Shown one piece after another: positions 17,175 to 26,525 of a stretch of 64,000 bases of DNA (position 1 is the stretch's first letter; each line of letters begins with the position of its first letter). The notes under the pieces were generated by a model. It was not told where the DNA came from and ran no database searches. It saw only the letters and a list, made by a program, of their open reading frames with translations. Both the position numbers and the translations under genes were made by a program. This DNA comes from Duganella aceris. GTDB taxonomy: Bacteria > Pseudomonadota > Gammaproteobacteria > Burkholderiales > Burkholderiaceae_D. Where the stretch lies: assembly GCF_011090165.1 (NCBI RefSeq), contig NZ_JAADJT010000003.1, positions 1 through 64,000 on the forward strand, written 5' to 3'.

Positions 17175-19082
17175 TCATTTCCATTCGCCGCGCAGCGCCG
17201 CCACCTGCGACTGCAAGCCCTCCGGCGTCACATCCTGCGGCGCCACCGGGGCCCCGACCGCCAGCGCCAGCCGCGAGCGCAGGCCGGTGCGGAAGGCGCG
17301 CTCGAACACGTTGTCGCCGCTGCGGCTCAGCAGATGTCCCCACAGGCCGCGCAGCGCCATCGGAATCACCGGCACCTGGCTGCGCGCGATGATCTTGGCG
17401 ATGCCGCCCTTGAATTCGCTGATCTCGCCGGTGCGGGTCAGCCGACCTTCGGGGAAGATGCACACCAGGTCGCCCTCGTGCAGCGCCTGCGCGATGTCGA
17501 CATAGGCCTTCTCCATCAGCCACGGATCCTCCTTGGCAGGCGCGATCGGGATCGCGCGCGCGGTGCGGAAGATCCAGCCCAGCAGCGGCAGCTTGAAGAT
17601 GCGGTGGTCCATGACGAAGCGGATCGGACGCGGACTGGCGGCGCCGATGACGATCGCGTCGACATACGACACGTGGTTACACACCAGCACCGCCGCGCCC
17701 TCGTCCGGGATGCGGTCGGCGTCGACGGTGTGCACGCGGTGCACGGTGTGAATCAGCAGCCAGGCCAGGAAGCGCATCAGGAACTCCGGCACCAGCGAGA
17801 AGATGTAGACCGCCACCAGCGCGTTCAGCAGCGCCGTCACCAGGAACAGTTGCGGGATGCTGAAGCCCTGCCCCAGCAGCACGATCGCCAGGCCGGCCGC
17901 CGCCACCATGAACAGCGCGTTCAGGATGTTCATGCCGGCGATGGTGCGCGAGATGTGGGCCGGGTCGCAGCGGGTCTGGATCAGCGCGAACAGCGGCACG
18001 ATGAACAGGCCGCCGAAGATGCCGATCATCAGGATGTCGAACAGGATGCGCCACATGCCGTGCTGCGCCAGCAGCGCCATCGCTTCCAGATGCGGGCCGG
18101 CGGTCAACGCCGCCACGCCGCTGCCGTAGGCCAGGCTGGCGAAGTACAGGTCGACGCCGAACACGGTCAGGCCGATCGAGCCGAACGGCACCAGCCCGAT
18201 CTCCACCTTGTGGCCGGACAGGCGCTCGCACAGCAGCGACCCGCTGCCGACGCCCAGCGAGAACACCGTCAGCAGCAACACGAAGGCGCTGTGGTCGCCG
18301 TGCAGGTAATCCTTGGCGTAGACCGGGAACTGCGACAGCACCAGCGCGCCGTAGAACCAGAACCATGAGTTGCCCAGCATGGACAGGAACACGGTGCGGT
18401 TCTTGCGCGAGAAATTGATGTTGCGGATCGATTCACCGACGAAGTTCCAGCTGATCTTCAGCTCCGGCGCCGGCGCCGGCGAATCGGGAATGCGGTAGGC
18501 GGCGATCAGGCCCAGCGCCGCGACGAAGACGGTGGCGGCGGCCACCAGCGCGATGCCGCTGGGCTGCTTCACCACCAGCACGGCGCCCAGGATCTCGCCG
18601 AGCAGGATGCCGACGAAGGTGCCCATCTCGGTGACGCCGTTGCCGCCGATCAGTTCCTCCGGCTTGAGCTGTTGCGGCAGGTAAGCGTATTTGACGGGGC
18701 CGAACAGCGTCGAGTGCACGCCCATGCCGACCACGCCGAGCACCAGCAGCCACAAGGTGTGCGTCAACCATCCGGCGCCGGCGACCAGCATGATGCCGAG
18801 CTCCAGCCACTTGATGAAGCGGGTCAGGCCGGCCTTTTCGAACTTGTCGGCCAGCTGGCCGGCGGTGGCGGAAAACACCACATACGGCAGGATGAACAGG
18901 CCGGGAATCAGGTTGGTCACCAGCGACGGCGACAACGTGGTCCAGCTGAGCGCATCGAAGGTCAGGATGACGATCAGCGCGGTCTTGAACAGGTTGTCGT
19001 TGAAGGCGCCGAGAAACTGGGTCCAGAAAAACGGCGCGAAACGGCGCTGCGTCAACAGGGAGAACTGATTGGGCTGGCTCAT
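17175..19082 (-). CDS. LplT-PlsC fusion: MFS lysophospholipid transporter with acyltransferase domain
   Basis: The 635-residue protein joins an MFS transporter (about 1-420, twelve predicted helices, start FAPFFWTQFLGAFNDNLFK) to a 1-acylglycerol-phosphate acyltransferase domain (about 430-635). The acyltransferase domain contains NHVSYVDAI (the HX4D catalytic motif) and FPEGRLTRTGEI. LplT flips lysophospholipids inward and a PlsC domain re-acylates them. In enterobacterial Aas the acyltransferase is joined to an AMP ligase, which is absent here. The ATG at 19082 begins directly before the conserved transporter start, and in-frame upstream codons are unconvincing. Transcribed alone, toward the lipoprotein gene. 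Confidence 0.88.
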   Translation of the reverse strand: MSQPNQFSLLTQRRFAPFFWTQFLGAFNDNLFKTALIVILTFDALSWTTLSPSLVTNLIPGLFILPYVVFSATAGQLADKFEKAGLTRFIKWLELGIMLVAGAGWLTHTLWLLVLGVVGMGVHSTLFGPVKYAYLPQQLKPEELIGGNGVTEMGTFVGILLGEILGAVLVVKQPSGIALVAAATVFVAALGLIAAYRIPDSPAPAPELKISWNFVGESIRNINFSRKNRTVFLSMLGNSWFWFYGALVLSQFPVYAKDYLHGDHSAFVLLLTVFSLGVGSGSLLCERLSGHKVEIGLVPFGSIGLTVFGVDLYFASLAYGSGVAALTAGPHLEAMALLAQHGMWRILFDILMIGIFGGLFIVPLFALIQTRCDPAHISRTIAGMNILNALFMVAAAGLAIVLLGQGFSIPQLFLVTALLNALVAVYIFSLVPEFLMRFLAWLLIHTVHRVHTVDADRIPDEGAAVLVCNHVSYVDAIVIGAASPRPIRFVMDHRIFKLPLLGWIFRTARAIPIAPAKEDPWLMEKAYVDIAQALHEGDLVCIFPEGRLTRTGEISEFKGGIAKIIARSQVPVIPMALRGLWGHLLSRSGDNVFERAFRTGLRSRLALAVGAPVAPQDVTPEGLQSQVAALRGEWK

Positions 19083-19178
19083 GTCGTGCGGATCCCTTGC
19101 GTGTGGAGTTTCCGGAAAGATTGAGCGGATTATAACCGCATGCCAGAGCATGCAGAAAAGCAATGACGTAGACGCAGA

Positions 19179-19423
19179 TCAACCGATCCAGGCGTCGAGC
19201 GCATCCTCCGCGCCACGGCTGGCCAGCGCACTGGATACTCGGTCCGGAATTCGCACCGGGAAGTTCGCCTTGCGGATATCGGAATCTTCAAACAGCAGCA
19301 AACCGGCATCGATGCCGCCATCTCGCCACGATTGCGTGTCCGCAACGCCGGATTCAACGGCAGCAATTCAGAGAACTCCGCAAACTCCACCCGATCGGCT
19401 GCGGTGGTGAATGCTGTTTCCAT
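19179..19423 (-). pseudogene. Small hypothetical gene with an apparent frameshift
   Basis: ATG 19423 has GGGGAA upstream and opens METAFTTAADRVEFAEFSEL. After about codon 20 the plausible protein continues in another frame as AAVESGVADTQSWRDGG, then IDAGLLLFEDSDIRK, ending DALDAWIG with a TGA at 19181-19179. The second frame has normal amino-acid composition while the original frame turns cysteine- and arginine-rich. A single-base indel near 19360-19372 would restore a product of about 80 residues. It could be a real mutation or a sequence error. I do not recognise the family. Confidence 0.4.
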
Positions 19424-19466
19424 GGCGATGTTCCCCGATGACTTCCAGGATTGACTATACGCCGCT

Positions 19467-21026
19467 TTACGCCGCCTGCCGCGCCTCCCCCGCCGCCTCG
19501 GTCGGCGCGCGCAGCGACCAGACGCTGTGCGGGTCGCCGTGCAGGCCGCGTTGCAGCACCGCGCGCGCCATCTTGCGGTACAGCGCGGCGAACAGCAGCG
19601 ACACCAGCGCCACGCCCACCACCACGCCATCGCCGTCCACCAGCGCCAGCAGCGGATTGACGCCGCTGCCGAACCAATGCGCCAGCGGGATCGCCAGCGT
19701 CAGGCCGGCGCACAGCATCAGCAGTTCGTAGCCCGCGCGCGCCGGCGGCCGCGCGAAGGCCCACGCCACGCACAGCAGGAACACCGCGTAATAACCGCGC
19801 TCCTCCCACAAGGGCAGCGCATCCGCCGGCCCCAGCTTGTTGATCAGGAAGACCGCCGACACGCCCGCCACGCAACCGAGGCACACGCCCAGCGTCCCCT
19901 GCGCCATCAGCTTGCCGCTGCGCGGCTGCACCAGGCTTTGCCGCTTGCGCCGCGCCTCGATCCACAACAGGTTGCCGCTATAGAAAAGGAAAGCGCCCGC
20001 CATGCCGAGAATGAAGTACATCCACTGCACAGCAGCCTGGCCGAAGCCGCCGAAGTGCAGCGCCTGCAGGCTGCGCAGAAAGCGCGTGCCAGGGCTGAAG
20101 TTCTCCGGCACCATCACCCGCACCACCTTGCCGCTGCTGGCGTTCAGCACCACCGCGGCCATGTCGGCCACGGTGTGCTGCGCGATCTTGCCGTAGGCCT
20201 GCACCTGCGCGTTGGCGTCGCCGGCGTGACGGTAGGACAGCGTCTCCACCTGCACGCCCGGCGCCTCGCGCCGTATCGTCGCCAGCAGCTGCGATGCCGG
20301 CAGCAACGGCGCCGCCACGCCGGCCGGCTTGGACGGCGCGGCCACGTAAATATCCTGCCCCACCAGCTCCAGCAGCTTGCCATCGAAGATCAGGTACTGG
20401 AACGGCGCCAGCAGGATCACGCCCAGCGCCAGGATCGCGCTGCTCCACGCGTACATCAGGTGGAACGGCAGCGACAGGATGCCGATGGCGTTGTGCGCGT
20501 CCTGCCACATGCGCTTGATGTTCTTGCCGATGCGTAGCGCGAACAAATCCTTGAAGAAGGTCGGCGCATAGACGATCACGCCGCTGGCCAACGCCACGCC
20601 ATACAGCACGCAGACCACGCCCAGCAGATACAGGCCCACGCTGCGCGGCAAGCCCGCCGTGTAATGCAGGCGATAGATGAACCCCGACAGCTGCGAATGC
20701 TCCTTGAACTCCTCCAGCTTGCCGGACGCGTCGAAACGGAAGTGGCGCTCGTCGAATTCCAGCACCAGCTGCGGTTCGTACCGCGACGGCAGACGGAGAT
20801 AGAAAACATCCTTCGCCTTCGGATGCGCCGCCAGCACCGCGTCGATCAACGCCTGCGGCTCGGCCGCCGCCTGCGCGGCGCGGGGCGGCGGCGTCTCCCA
20901 CGCATGCAGCTCCTCGTGGAAAATGGTGACCGCACCCGCGTAGAAGGCGATGAACAAACAGAATCCGGCCACCAGCCCCACCCAGGTATGGACCGCGATG
21001 TATGTGCGTAAAGTCGAAGATTTCAT
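19467..21026 (-). CDS. PepSY-associated transmembrane protein (iron-uptake linked)
   Basis: The 519-residue inner-membrane protein starts TYIAVHTWVGLVAGFCLFIAFYAG, the first helix of PepSY_TM (PF03929) proteins, with further helices around 150-175, 190-215, 345-365 and in the C-terminal part. Such proteins are encoded beside TonB-dependent siderophore receptors. Some act as ferric-siderophore reductases or in iron release. The stop region of the next gene (DUF3649-like) overlaps its start by four bases, so the four genes down to the receptor look like one operon transcribed receptor first. Confidence 0.85.
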   Translation of the reverse strand: MKSSTLRTYIAVHTWVGLVAGFCLFIAFYAGAVTIFHEELHAWETPPPRAAQAAAEPQALIDAVLAAHPKAKDVFYLRLPSRYEPQLVLEFDERHFRFDASGKLEEFKEHSQLSGFIYRLHYTAGLPRSVGLYLLGVVCVLYGVALASGVIVYAPTFFKDLFALRIGKNIKRMWQDAHNAIGILSLPFHLMYAWSSAILALGVILLAPFQYLIFDGKLLELVGQDIYVAAPSKPAGVAAPLLPASQLLATIRREAPGVQVETLSYRHAGDANAQVQAYGKIAQHTVADMAAVVLNASSGKVVRVMVPENFSPGTRFLRSLQALHFGGFGQAAVQWMYFILGMAGAFLFYSGNLLWIEARRKRQSLVQPRSGKLMAQGTLGVCLGCVAGVSAVFLINKLGPADALPLWEERGYYAVFLLCVAWAFARPPARAGYELLMLCAGLTLAIPLAHWFGSGVNPLLALVDGDGVVVGVALVSLLFAALYRKMARAVLQRGLHGDPHSVWSLRAPTEAAGEARQAA

Positions 21027-21292
21027 GCGCCCACCCTAAGCAGGCCCGCCGCCTTTAAAAAGTGCAGCAGCGTGAAGCCGACGATGATGGCGCCGCCCAT
21101 CCACAGCCAGGCGCGCAGCCCGGTCTTGAACAAGTAGGTGCAAGTCATCGCGGCCACCCACACCACGAAGAACATCAGCAGCAGCGGCAAGGTGGTGGTC
21201 CTCTGGTCGCCGCTGAGCAGCGCGATGAAGCCCACCACCAGCGCCGCCAGCGGCATGGCGAGAAACACGGCGGCGGTCGATTTACCCCACAT
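21023..21292 (-). CDS. Small membrane protein, DUF3649-like
   Basis: The 89-residue protein has three hydrophobic helices (start STAAVFLAMPLAALVVGF; then MFFVVWVAAMTCTYLF; then WMGGAIIVGFTLLHFL). This matches DUF3649, a family of unknown function found with TonB receptors and PepSY proteins. ATG 21292 overlaps the end of the upstream DUF3325-like gene (stop at 21282) by 11 bases and its own end overlaps the PepSY gene by four, indicating translational coupling. Confidence 0.75.
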   Translation of the reverse strand: MWGKSTAAVFLAMPLAALVVGFIALLSGDQRTTTLPLLLMFFVVWVAAMTCTYLFKTGLRAWLWMGGAIIVGFTLLHFLKAAGLLRVGA

Positions 21293-21575
21293 GGCGCGCT
21301 CCCGGCTTGGCGCGCGGCTTGCCGCCGTTGCGCCACGCATCGAGATACGGCAGCGCGACCAGCATCGTCATGAAGCCGGAAAGGCCGATGCACACACCGC
21401 ACCAGACGCCGTAAGCCTCCACCGCCGAAGCGATCGAACCCACCGACAGCGGCACCGCCAGCCAGCGCAGGAAATTTTGCCGCCGCAGCGCGGCCGGCCA
21501 CAAGCCCTGGTGCGGCGACGCCAAATAAAGACATAGCGCGGCCAGCGCAGCCACGCCGATACAGATCCAGTTCAT
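21282..21575 (-). CDS. Small membrane protein, DUF3325-like
   Basis: The 97-residue protein has about three membrane helices (MNWICIGVAALAALCLYLAS, then a loop with SPHQGLWP, then a glycine-rich helix around GVWCGVCIGLSGFM). The SPHQ-L region and length match DUF3325, a partner of DUF3649 in iron-regulated operons. It lies 13 bases after the receptor gene. The function is unknown. Involvement in siderophore handling is inferred from neighbours. Confidence 0.75.
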   Translation of the reverse strand: MNWICIGVAALAALCLYLASPHQGLWPAALRRQNFLRWLAVPLSVGSIASAVEAYGVWCGVCIGLSGFMTMLVALPYLDAWRNGGKPRAKPGARHVG

Positions 21576-21588
21576 GACGAGCTCCTTG

Positions 21589-23733
21589 TCAGATATTGCC
21601 TTGCACGCCGAAGCCGACCTGGCGCGCGTTGCCCAGCACCACGGCGTAGCGGCCCGTCACCGATTCCAGATGGTTGGCGGTGATGTAGGTGCGGTTGGTC
21701 AGGTTGCTGCCGAAGGCGAACAGCGACACGCCGTTGGACAACAGGTACGAAGCCTTCGCGCCGAGCAGCGTGTGGCCGTCATTGCGATCGACGTTTTCCG
21801 GGCCGGTGTAGGTGCCGCCGCTGTGTACCAGGTTGGAGTTTAGCGTCCAGCGGCCAGGGGTCCAGTTGAAGCCGACCGACTGCGTCTCGCGCGGCGAGCG
21901 GGCGAACTGCTTGCCGGTGAAGTCGCCCTGCGGCGAGACGAAATCGATGAAGCGCGATTTCGCCACGCCCAGCGCGCCGAACAACTCCAGGTTCTTGTTG
22001 ATCTTGCCGCGAATCTCGGCCTCCAGCCCTTGCAGTCGCGACTTGCCGGCGTTGATGAAGTAGACGTCCAGCGTATTGCGGCCGACGTTGACTTGCTGGT
22101 CGCGCCAATCGACGCGGTAGGCATTCAGCGCCACGACCATGCCGTTGTCCAGCGCGCCCTTGAGCGAAGCCTCGTAGTTCTTGGTGAACTCCGGGCCGAA
22201 GGCATGCGGGCCGCGCTGGTAGCTGTAATCGACGCCGCCGGTGCGGTAGCCGCGCTGCGCGGTCAGGCCGGCCACCCACTCCGGCGCCAGCGCGTAGCGC
22301 ACGCCCAGCTTGGGCAGCCACACCGAGTTGTCGGTGCCCAGGTTCTGCACATTGTCGCCGGCGAAGATGCCGCCGTTGATCAGCTGCGTGAAGATGGTGC
22401 GCGCCAGCGGCGAGGTGCCGCTGGTTTCGGTGGTCAGCACGCGGCGCTGGCGTTCGCCGTCGAAGCGCATGCCGGCGGTCAGCGTCAGCTTGTCGATCGC
22501 GTAATCGAGCTCGGTGAAGGCGGCGCGGGTCTTGGTGGCGTCGGCCTGCAGGTTGCGGCGGTTGATGAAGTCAGCGCCGTAGGCCGCGTCGCACGCCGCC
22601 TGCACCCGGCACTGGCCGACCAGGCCAAGCACATACGACACCGGCACCGTGAACACATCGTCGCCGCTGTAATGCTGGTTCGAATAATACAGCCCCGCCA
22701 CGCCCTTCAACTGGCGGCCGAACAGCGTCGTGTCGAAATTGGCGCGCGCCTCCTGCACCCACTGGCGGTCGATGTTCTGGCCGGCGCGGAAGCCCTGCTT
22801 CAGCTCCGTCGCGTCGTAATCCTGGATGCGGTCGTACAGATTGTGCGAATACGTCGTGAGCAAGGTGATGCCGGCGCCGCCGAGGCGGAAGGTCTGCTCC
22901 AGCGCGGCGGAGCGGGTGTGGTTGTCGGAGACGCGCAATTCATTCGACAGATTCTGCCGCGCCTTGATGGGCACCGTCACCGCCTCCACCGACGGGCTGC
23001 CCATCTTCTGGCGGTCGTCCACCAGGGTCAGCAGCGCCTGATAGCGCTCGCCCCATGGCGTGATGCGCAGCTTGCCGCGCAGCGTGTGGCCGTCTTCGTG
23101 GTTGGCGCGTTCATCGTCGCGGGTCGGGTTGTACACTTCGCCGTCGCGCTTGCGCTGTTCGAACGAGATGCGCCCCGCCAGCACCTGCTCGACGATGGCG
23201 CCGCCGCCGGCCATCGCCACCCGGTGCGCGTTCTGGTTGCCGACGCTGGCGCGGTAGCTGAAGTCGCGCACATCGGACGGATCGCGGGTCTTCATCACCA
23301 CCGCGCCTGCCAGCGAGTTGCGGCCCTGGTTAGTGGATTGCGGGCCGCGCAGCACCTCGATGCGGTCGGCGTCCCACAAGGTCATGTTGCTGAACTCCTG
23401 GCCGAAACCGTCCTGCGACACGCCGTCGACCACCACGGTGATGGTGCGGCCGCCGCCGCCGGTCGGCCCGTACACGCCGACGCCACGGATCGACAGCCCC
23501 TCGGCGGTGCCGACGTTGGCCATCTGCGCGGCCACGTCCTCGATGTTGTTGGCGCCAAGTTCGGCGATCTGGCGGCGGTTGCGCGAGCCGACGCTGGCGC
23601 TGCTGTCGATCTCGGTGCGTTTCAGCTTGTCGCCGGAAATCACCACCTGCTCGATCGGCGCGGTTTCCTCGGCGTGCGCCTGCCAGCCCGCCGTCACACC
23701 GGCCAGCGCCAGCACCATCACTTTGATACGCAT
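21589..23733 (-). CDS. TonB-dependent siderophore/metal receptor
   Basis: The 714-residue outer-membrane receptor starts with signal peptide MRIKVMVLALAGVTAGWQAHA, then a TonB-box-like IEQVVISG near residue 27. A plug domain (about 45-150, including IRGVGVYGPTGGGGRTITVV and RIEVLRGPQSTNQGRNSLAG) and a 22-strand barrel end in an aromatic-poor GFGVQGNI. ATG 23733 has AGGGG-AAATGG upstream and begins the signal peptide. A perfect 7-1-7 Fur-type palindrome lies 24 bases upstream, so expression should rise under iron starvation. It heads the operon with DUF3325, DUF3649 and PepSY genes. The ligand is unknown. Confidence 0.92.
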   Translation of the reverse strand: MRIKVMVLALAGVTAGWQAHAEETAPIEQVVISGDKLKRTEIDSSASVGSRNRRQIAELGANNIEDVAAQMANVGTAEGLSIRGVGVYGPTGGGGRTITVVVDGVSQDGFGQEFSNMTLWDADRIEVLRGPQSTNQGRNSLAGAVVMKTRDPSDVRDFSYRASVGNQNAHRVAMAGGGAIVEQVLAGRISFEQRKRDGEVYNPTRDDERANHEDGHTLRGKLRITPWGERYQALLTLVDDRQKMGSPSVEAVTVPIKARQNLSNELRVSDNHTRSAALEQTFRLGGAGITLLTTYSHNLYDRIQDYDATELKQGFRAGQNIDRQWVQEARANFDTTLFGRQLKGVAGLYYSNQHYSGDDVFTVPVSYVLGLVGQCRVQAACDAAYGADFINRRNLQADATKTRAAFTELDYAIDKLTLTAGMRFDGERQRRVLTTETSGTSPLARTIFTQLINGGIFAGDNVQNLGTDNSVWLPKLGVRYALAPEWVAGLTAQRGYRTGGVDYSYQRGPHAFGPEFTKNYEASLKGALDNGMVVALNAYRVDWRDQQVNVGRNTLDVYFINAGKSRLQGLEAEIRGKINKNLELFGALGVAKSRFIDFVSPQGDFTGKQFARSPRETQSVGFNWTPGRWTLNSNLVHSGGTYTGPENVDRNDGHTLLGAKASYLLSNGVSLFAFGSNLTNRTYITANHLESVTGRYAVVLGNARQVGFGVQGNI

Positions 23734-23756
23734 TCCATTTCCCCTATTTTTATGAA

Positions 23757-23801
23757 TGAGAATTATTCTCAACTCAATATGGTAAATGAGAATCGTTTAC
23801 A
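23757..23801 (-). promoter_or_regulatory. Fur boxes upstream of the TonB-dependent receptor
   Basis: TGAGAAT-T-ATTCTCA (23757-23771) is a perfect 7-1-7 inverted repeat of the Fur type. A second, imperfect copy, TGAGAAT-C-GTTTACA, lies at 23787-23801. Both sit between the kinase stop (23816) and the receptor start, over the expected promoter. Confidence 0.8.
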
Positions 23802-23815
23802 TTCAAAGGAAAATT

Positions 23816-25084
23816 TTATTGAATTGGCATCGAAATGGCGATGCGGGTGCCGGCGGCGAGGCCGGTATCGATCTCGATCCGGCCGTTGAAGGCATACACC
23901 CGCTCGCGCATGCCGACGATGCCGATGCCCTGCGACGCCAGCGCCGGATCGAAGCCGGCGCCATTGTCGGCGATGAGCATGTGCAGTCCCGCCTCGTCCA
24001 GCGACAGCGTCACCGACGCCTGTGTGGCGCGGGCGTGCTTGACGATGTTGGACAAAGCCTCCTGCATGATGCGGTAGGCGGAAATGCCGATGCCACTCTC
24101 CAGCCGCGAGAAATCGCCGCCGGCCTGGAAGGTGAAACGACAGCCGGAGCGCGCGCTGTCGTAGTGGCGCACGATCTCCTCCACCGCGCCGTCCAGTCCC
24201 AGCATGTCCAGCACCTCGGGACGCAGGCGCCGCACCAGCGAGCGGCCGCTGTTGTAGAGGCCCAGCGTCAGCTTGATGATGGACTGCGCCTTGTCGCGGA
24301 TTTCGCCCTCGCCCGCCAGGTCGGCGATGCGCTGCGCCTCCAGCCGCGCCGCGATCAGCGTCGCGTTCAGCTCATCGTGGATCTCCAGCGCGATGCTCTT
24401 GCGCTCATCCTCCACCACCGTGTTGACCTTGCGGATCAGGCGCCGCTTCTCCGCGTCGGCCTCGCGCAGCGCCCGCATCGACGCTTGCAGCGATCCATCC
24501 AGGCCCTTGGCCAGCTGCCACGCCAGCAGTACGCAGGCCAGCAGGCCCAGACTGCCGACCAGCAGCTCGACGTAAAAACGCCTGGTCTGCTTGAGCAGCA
24601 TCGCCGACGGCGACATCGTCACCCGCACAAAGCCCATGGTCTCCACCGTGAGGCCGCTGCGCTGGTCCTTCACATAGGGCTTGCCGTCGGCGCCCAGCAT
24701 GTTCACCCACATCAGGCGCTTGACGATGGGCGCCTCGTAGGCGCGCGGCTCAGGTTCGCCCGAGCCGCGCGCCGCCGCGTGCACCAGCTCGCGCCGCTGC
24801 GCATCCAGCACTTCGATGCGGTAGATGCTGGCGTCCGACTTCAGCAAGCCGTTGATGGTCAGCTTCAAATCGTCGTAGCGGCCGGCCAGCAGGCTGAATT
24901 CGCTGCTGTCGGCCAGCACCTTGGCCACCAATGGGCCGCGCTCCGCCATCTCGTCGCGCACTTCCGACAAGCGCGATTGATGGGCGTACCAGATGAAGGT
25001 GCAGAACATATAGGCCAGCGGGATGGCGGTCATCGCCATCAGCCGCGAACGCACGCTCCAGCGGCGCCAGAAGTCGAACCGCAT
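23816..25084 (-). CDS. NarL-class sensor histidine kinase
   Basis: The 422-residue protein has an N-terminal membrane helix (about 13-33), a periplasmic sensor region to about 185, a second helix (about 187-208), then HisKA_3 with the phospho-acceptor in ALEIHDELNATL (about 262-273), and HATPase_c (MQEALSNIVKHA, DNGAGFDP, GIGIVGMRERV). This is the UhpB/NarX architecture. Its start overlaps the response regulator stop by one base (TGATG), so both are made together. Position beside the receptor suggests it senses iron availability or a ligand of this uptake locus, but this is inference. Confidence 0.9.
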   Translation of the reverse strand: MRFDFWRRWSVRSRLMAMTAIPLAYMFCTFIWYAHQSRLSEVRDEMAERGPLVAKVLADSSEFSLLAGRYDDLKLTINGLLKSDASIYRIEVLDAQRRELVHAAARGSGEPEPRAYEAPIVKRLMWVNMLGADGKPYVKDQRSGLTVETMGFVRVTMSPSAMLLKQTRRFYVELLVGSLGLLACVLLAWQLAKGLDGSLQASMRALREADAEKRRLIRKVNTVVEDERKSIALEIHDELNATLIAARLEAQRIADLAGEGEIRDKAQSIIKLTLGLYNSGRSLVRRLRPEVLDMLGLDGAVEEIVRHYDSARSGCRFTFQAGGDFSRLESGIGISAYRIMQEALSNIVKHARATQASVTLSLDEAGLHMLIADNGAGFDPALASQGIGIVGMRERVYAFNGRIEIDTGLAAGTRIAISMPIQ

Positions 25085-25719
25085 CAGGGTTCGATCAGGC
25101 CGTGCTTGACCGCCAGCCGCGTGATGTAAGCCGGCCGGTGCACACCGAGTTTCTCTTTCACGGACTGGCTGATATTGCTGATGGTTTTAGTCGAGACGTC
25201 GAGCTTCTCGGCGATCTCCGCGTTGGTCAGGCCTTCGGCCATCAGCGTGAAGATCTCCAGCGCGCGCTCGTCCAGCTGCGATTGCGGCGAGGCGTCGCCG
25301 CGCACCGACAGGTTGGCCAGCCGCTCGGCGATGTGCGGCAGGAAGTACAACTCGCCTTCGTGTGCGCGCCGCACCGCCGCCGCCAGATCGGCGGGGTCGC
25401 AGTCCTTGGTCATGAAGGCGCGGCCGCCGAGACGGTAGGTCTCCTTGATCAAACTATCCTGATCGAACTGACTGAGGAAGACGATGGCCGCCGCCGGCGT
25501 CTGCGCCAGGATCTGCTTGGCCACATCGAGGCCGGTCAGCTGCTCGCCGAAGCGGATGTCGAGCACGATCACGTCCGGCTGCAACTGCCGGAACTGCGCC
25601 AGCGCATCCTCGGGCGTGCGCGCCTGCGCCACCACGTCCAGCCCCTGCCCTTGCAGCGACATCGCGAACCCCGTCATCACGATCGGATGATCGTCCGCCA
25701 GCATGACGCGTATCTTCAT
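25084..25719 (-). CDS. NarL/FixJ-family response regulator
   Basis: The 211-residue protein has a receiver (MLADDHPIVMTGFA; phospho-acceptor D in VIVLDIRFGEQLTG; K near the end) and a LuxR-type HTH (LTNAEIAEKLDVSTKTISN). It precedes and is translationally coupled to the kinase gene. It is divergent from tonB, and the 150-base spacer (25720-25871) could be its target. Confidence 0.92.
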   Translation of the reverse strand: MKIRVMLADDHPIVMTGFAMSLQGQGLDVVAQARTPEDALAQFRQLQPDVIVLDIRFGEQLTGLDVAKQILAQTPAAAIVFLSQFDQDSLIKETYRLGGRAFMTKDCDPADLAAAVRRAHEGELYFLPHIAERLANLSVRGDASPQSQLDERALEIFTLMAEGLTNAEIAEKLDVSTKTISNISQSVKEKLGVHRPAYITRLAVKHGLIEP

Positions 25720-25871
25720 TTGCCACCTCCAAGAATATTAATTACCAGATGGTGGAAGCATAACACACCCTGCAAGCGCAAAATATTCCAATGAATTCCT
25801 TTTATTTTGCCACTTCATGGAATAGTATACTTCCAACACATAGCAGTTTTGATCACCACCAAGGGGAAACC

Positions 25872-26525
25872 ATGAACTTCAAACAAGGCAAAAAGAAGAA
25901 CCTGACCGGCATCACCGTGGTCGCCGCGCTCCATGTGGCGCTGCTGGCCGCCTTCCTGCACGGATCCAAGCTCACGGTATTCAAGCAGGCGCCGACGGAG
26001 ATCGACCTGGTGCCCTACGTGGAGCCGCCCAAGCCCAAGCTGCGCGAACCCGAGCTGCCGGAACCAGCTCCGAAAGACCCGCCCGTGCTTCAGGTGCCGA
26101 TGCCGCCCACCCCCATCCCCGTCAACGACGAACCCCGGCCGACCGCGCAGCCGATGCCGGACCAGGCGGTGGCGCCGCCGTCAGGCACCGGCGGCGCCGG
26201 CACCGCCAGCGCCGGCGAAAAAACCCAGGTCAAGGCGCCGCCGGTGCACATCGCGGCGGTGGTCGACGCCAAGGCCTGCGCCAAGCCGGAATATCCGAAG
26301 ACCGCGCTGCGCAACGGCGATACGGGCGTGGTGACGCTGGCCCTGCTGATCGGGACCGATGGCCGGGTGGCCGAATCGAAGGTGGAAAAGTCGAGCGGAT
26401 TCCGCGAACTGGATCGCGCCGCGCAGGTCGGACTGGGGCTGTGCAAATTCAAACCGGGCACGCTGGACGGCGCGCCCTACCAGTCCTGGACCCGGATGCA
26501 GTATGTGTGGAGCCTGGACGACTAA
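25872..26525 (+). CDS. TonB-like energy transducer
   Basis: The 217-residue protein has a short basic N-terminus, one membrane anchor (LTGITVVAALHVALLAAFL), a proline-rich periplasmic spacer (about 45-120, many EP/KP/PP pairs) and a C-terminal TonB domain (YPKTALRNGDTGVVTLALLI, then DRAAQVGLGLCKFKPG). It would transmit proton-motive energy from ExbBD to TonB-dependent receptors such as the one at 21589. ATG 25872 has AAGGGG upstream. An earlier in-frame ATG at 25791 lacks it. TATACT at about 25826 is a possible -10. No exbB or exbD is in the window. Its end overlaps the convergent methyltransferase end by four bases. Confidence 0.88.
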   Translation: MNFKQGKKKNLTGITVVAALHVALLAAFLHGSKLTVFKQAPTEIDLVPYVEPPKPKLREPELPEPAPKDPPVLQVPMPPTPIPVNDEPRPTAQPMPDQAVAPPSGTGGAGTASAGEKTQVKAPPVHIAAVVDAKACAKPEYPKTALRNGDTGVVTLALLIGTDGRVAESKVEKSSGFRELDRAAQVGLGLCKFKPGTLDGAPYQSWTRMQYVWSLDD

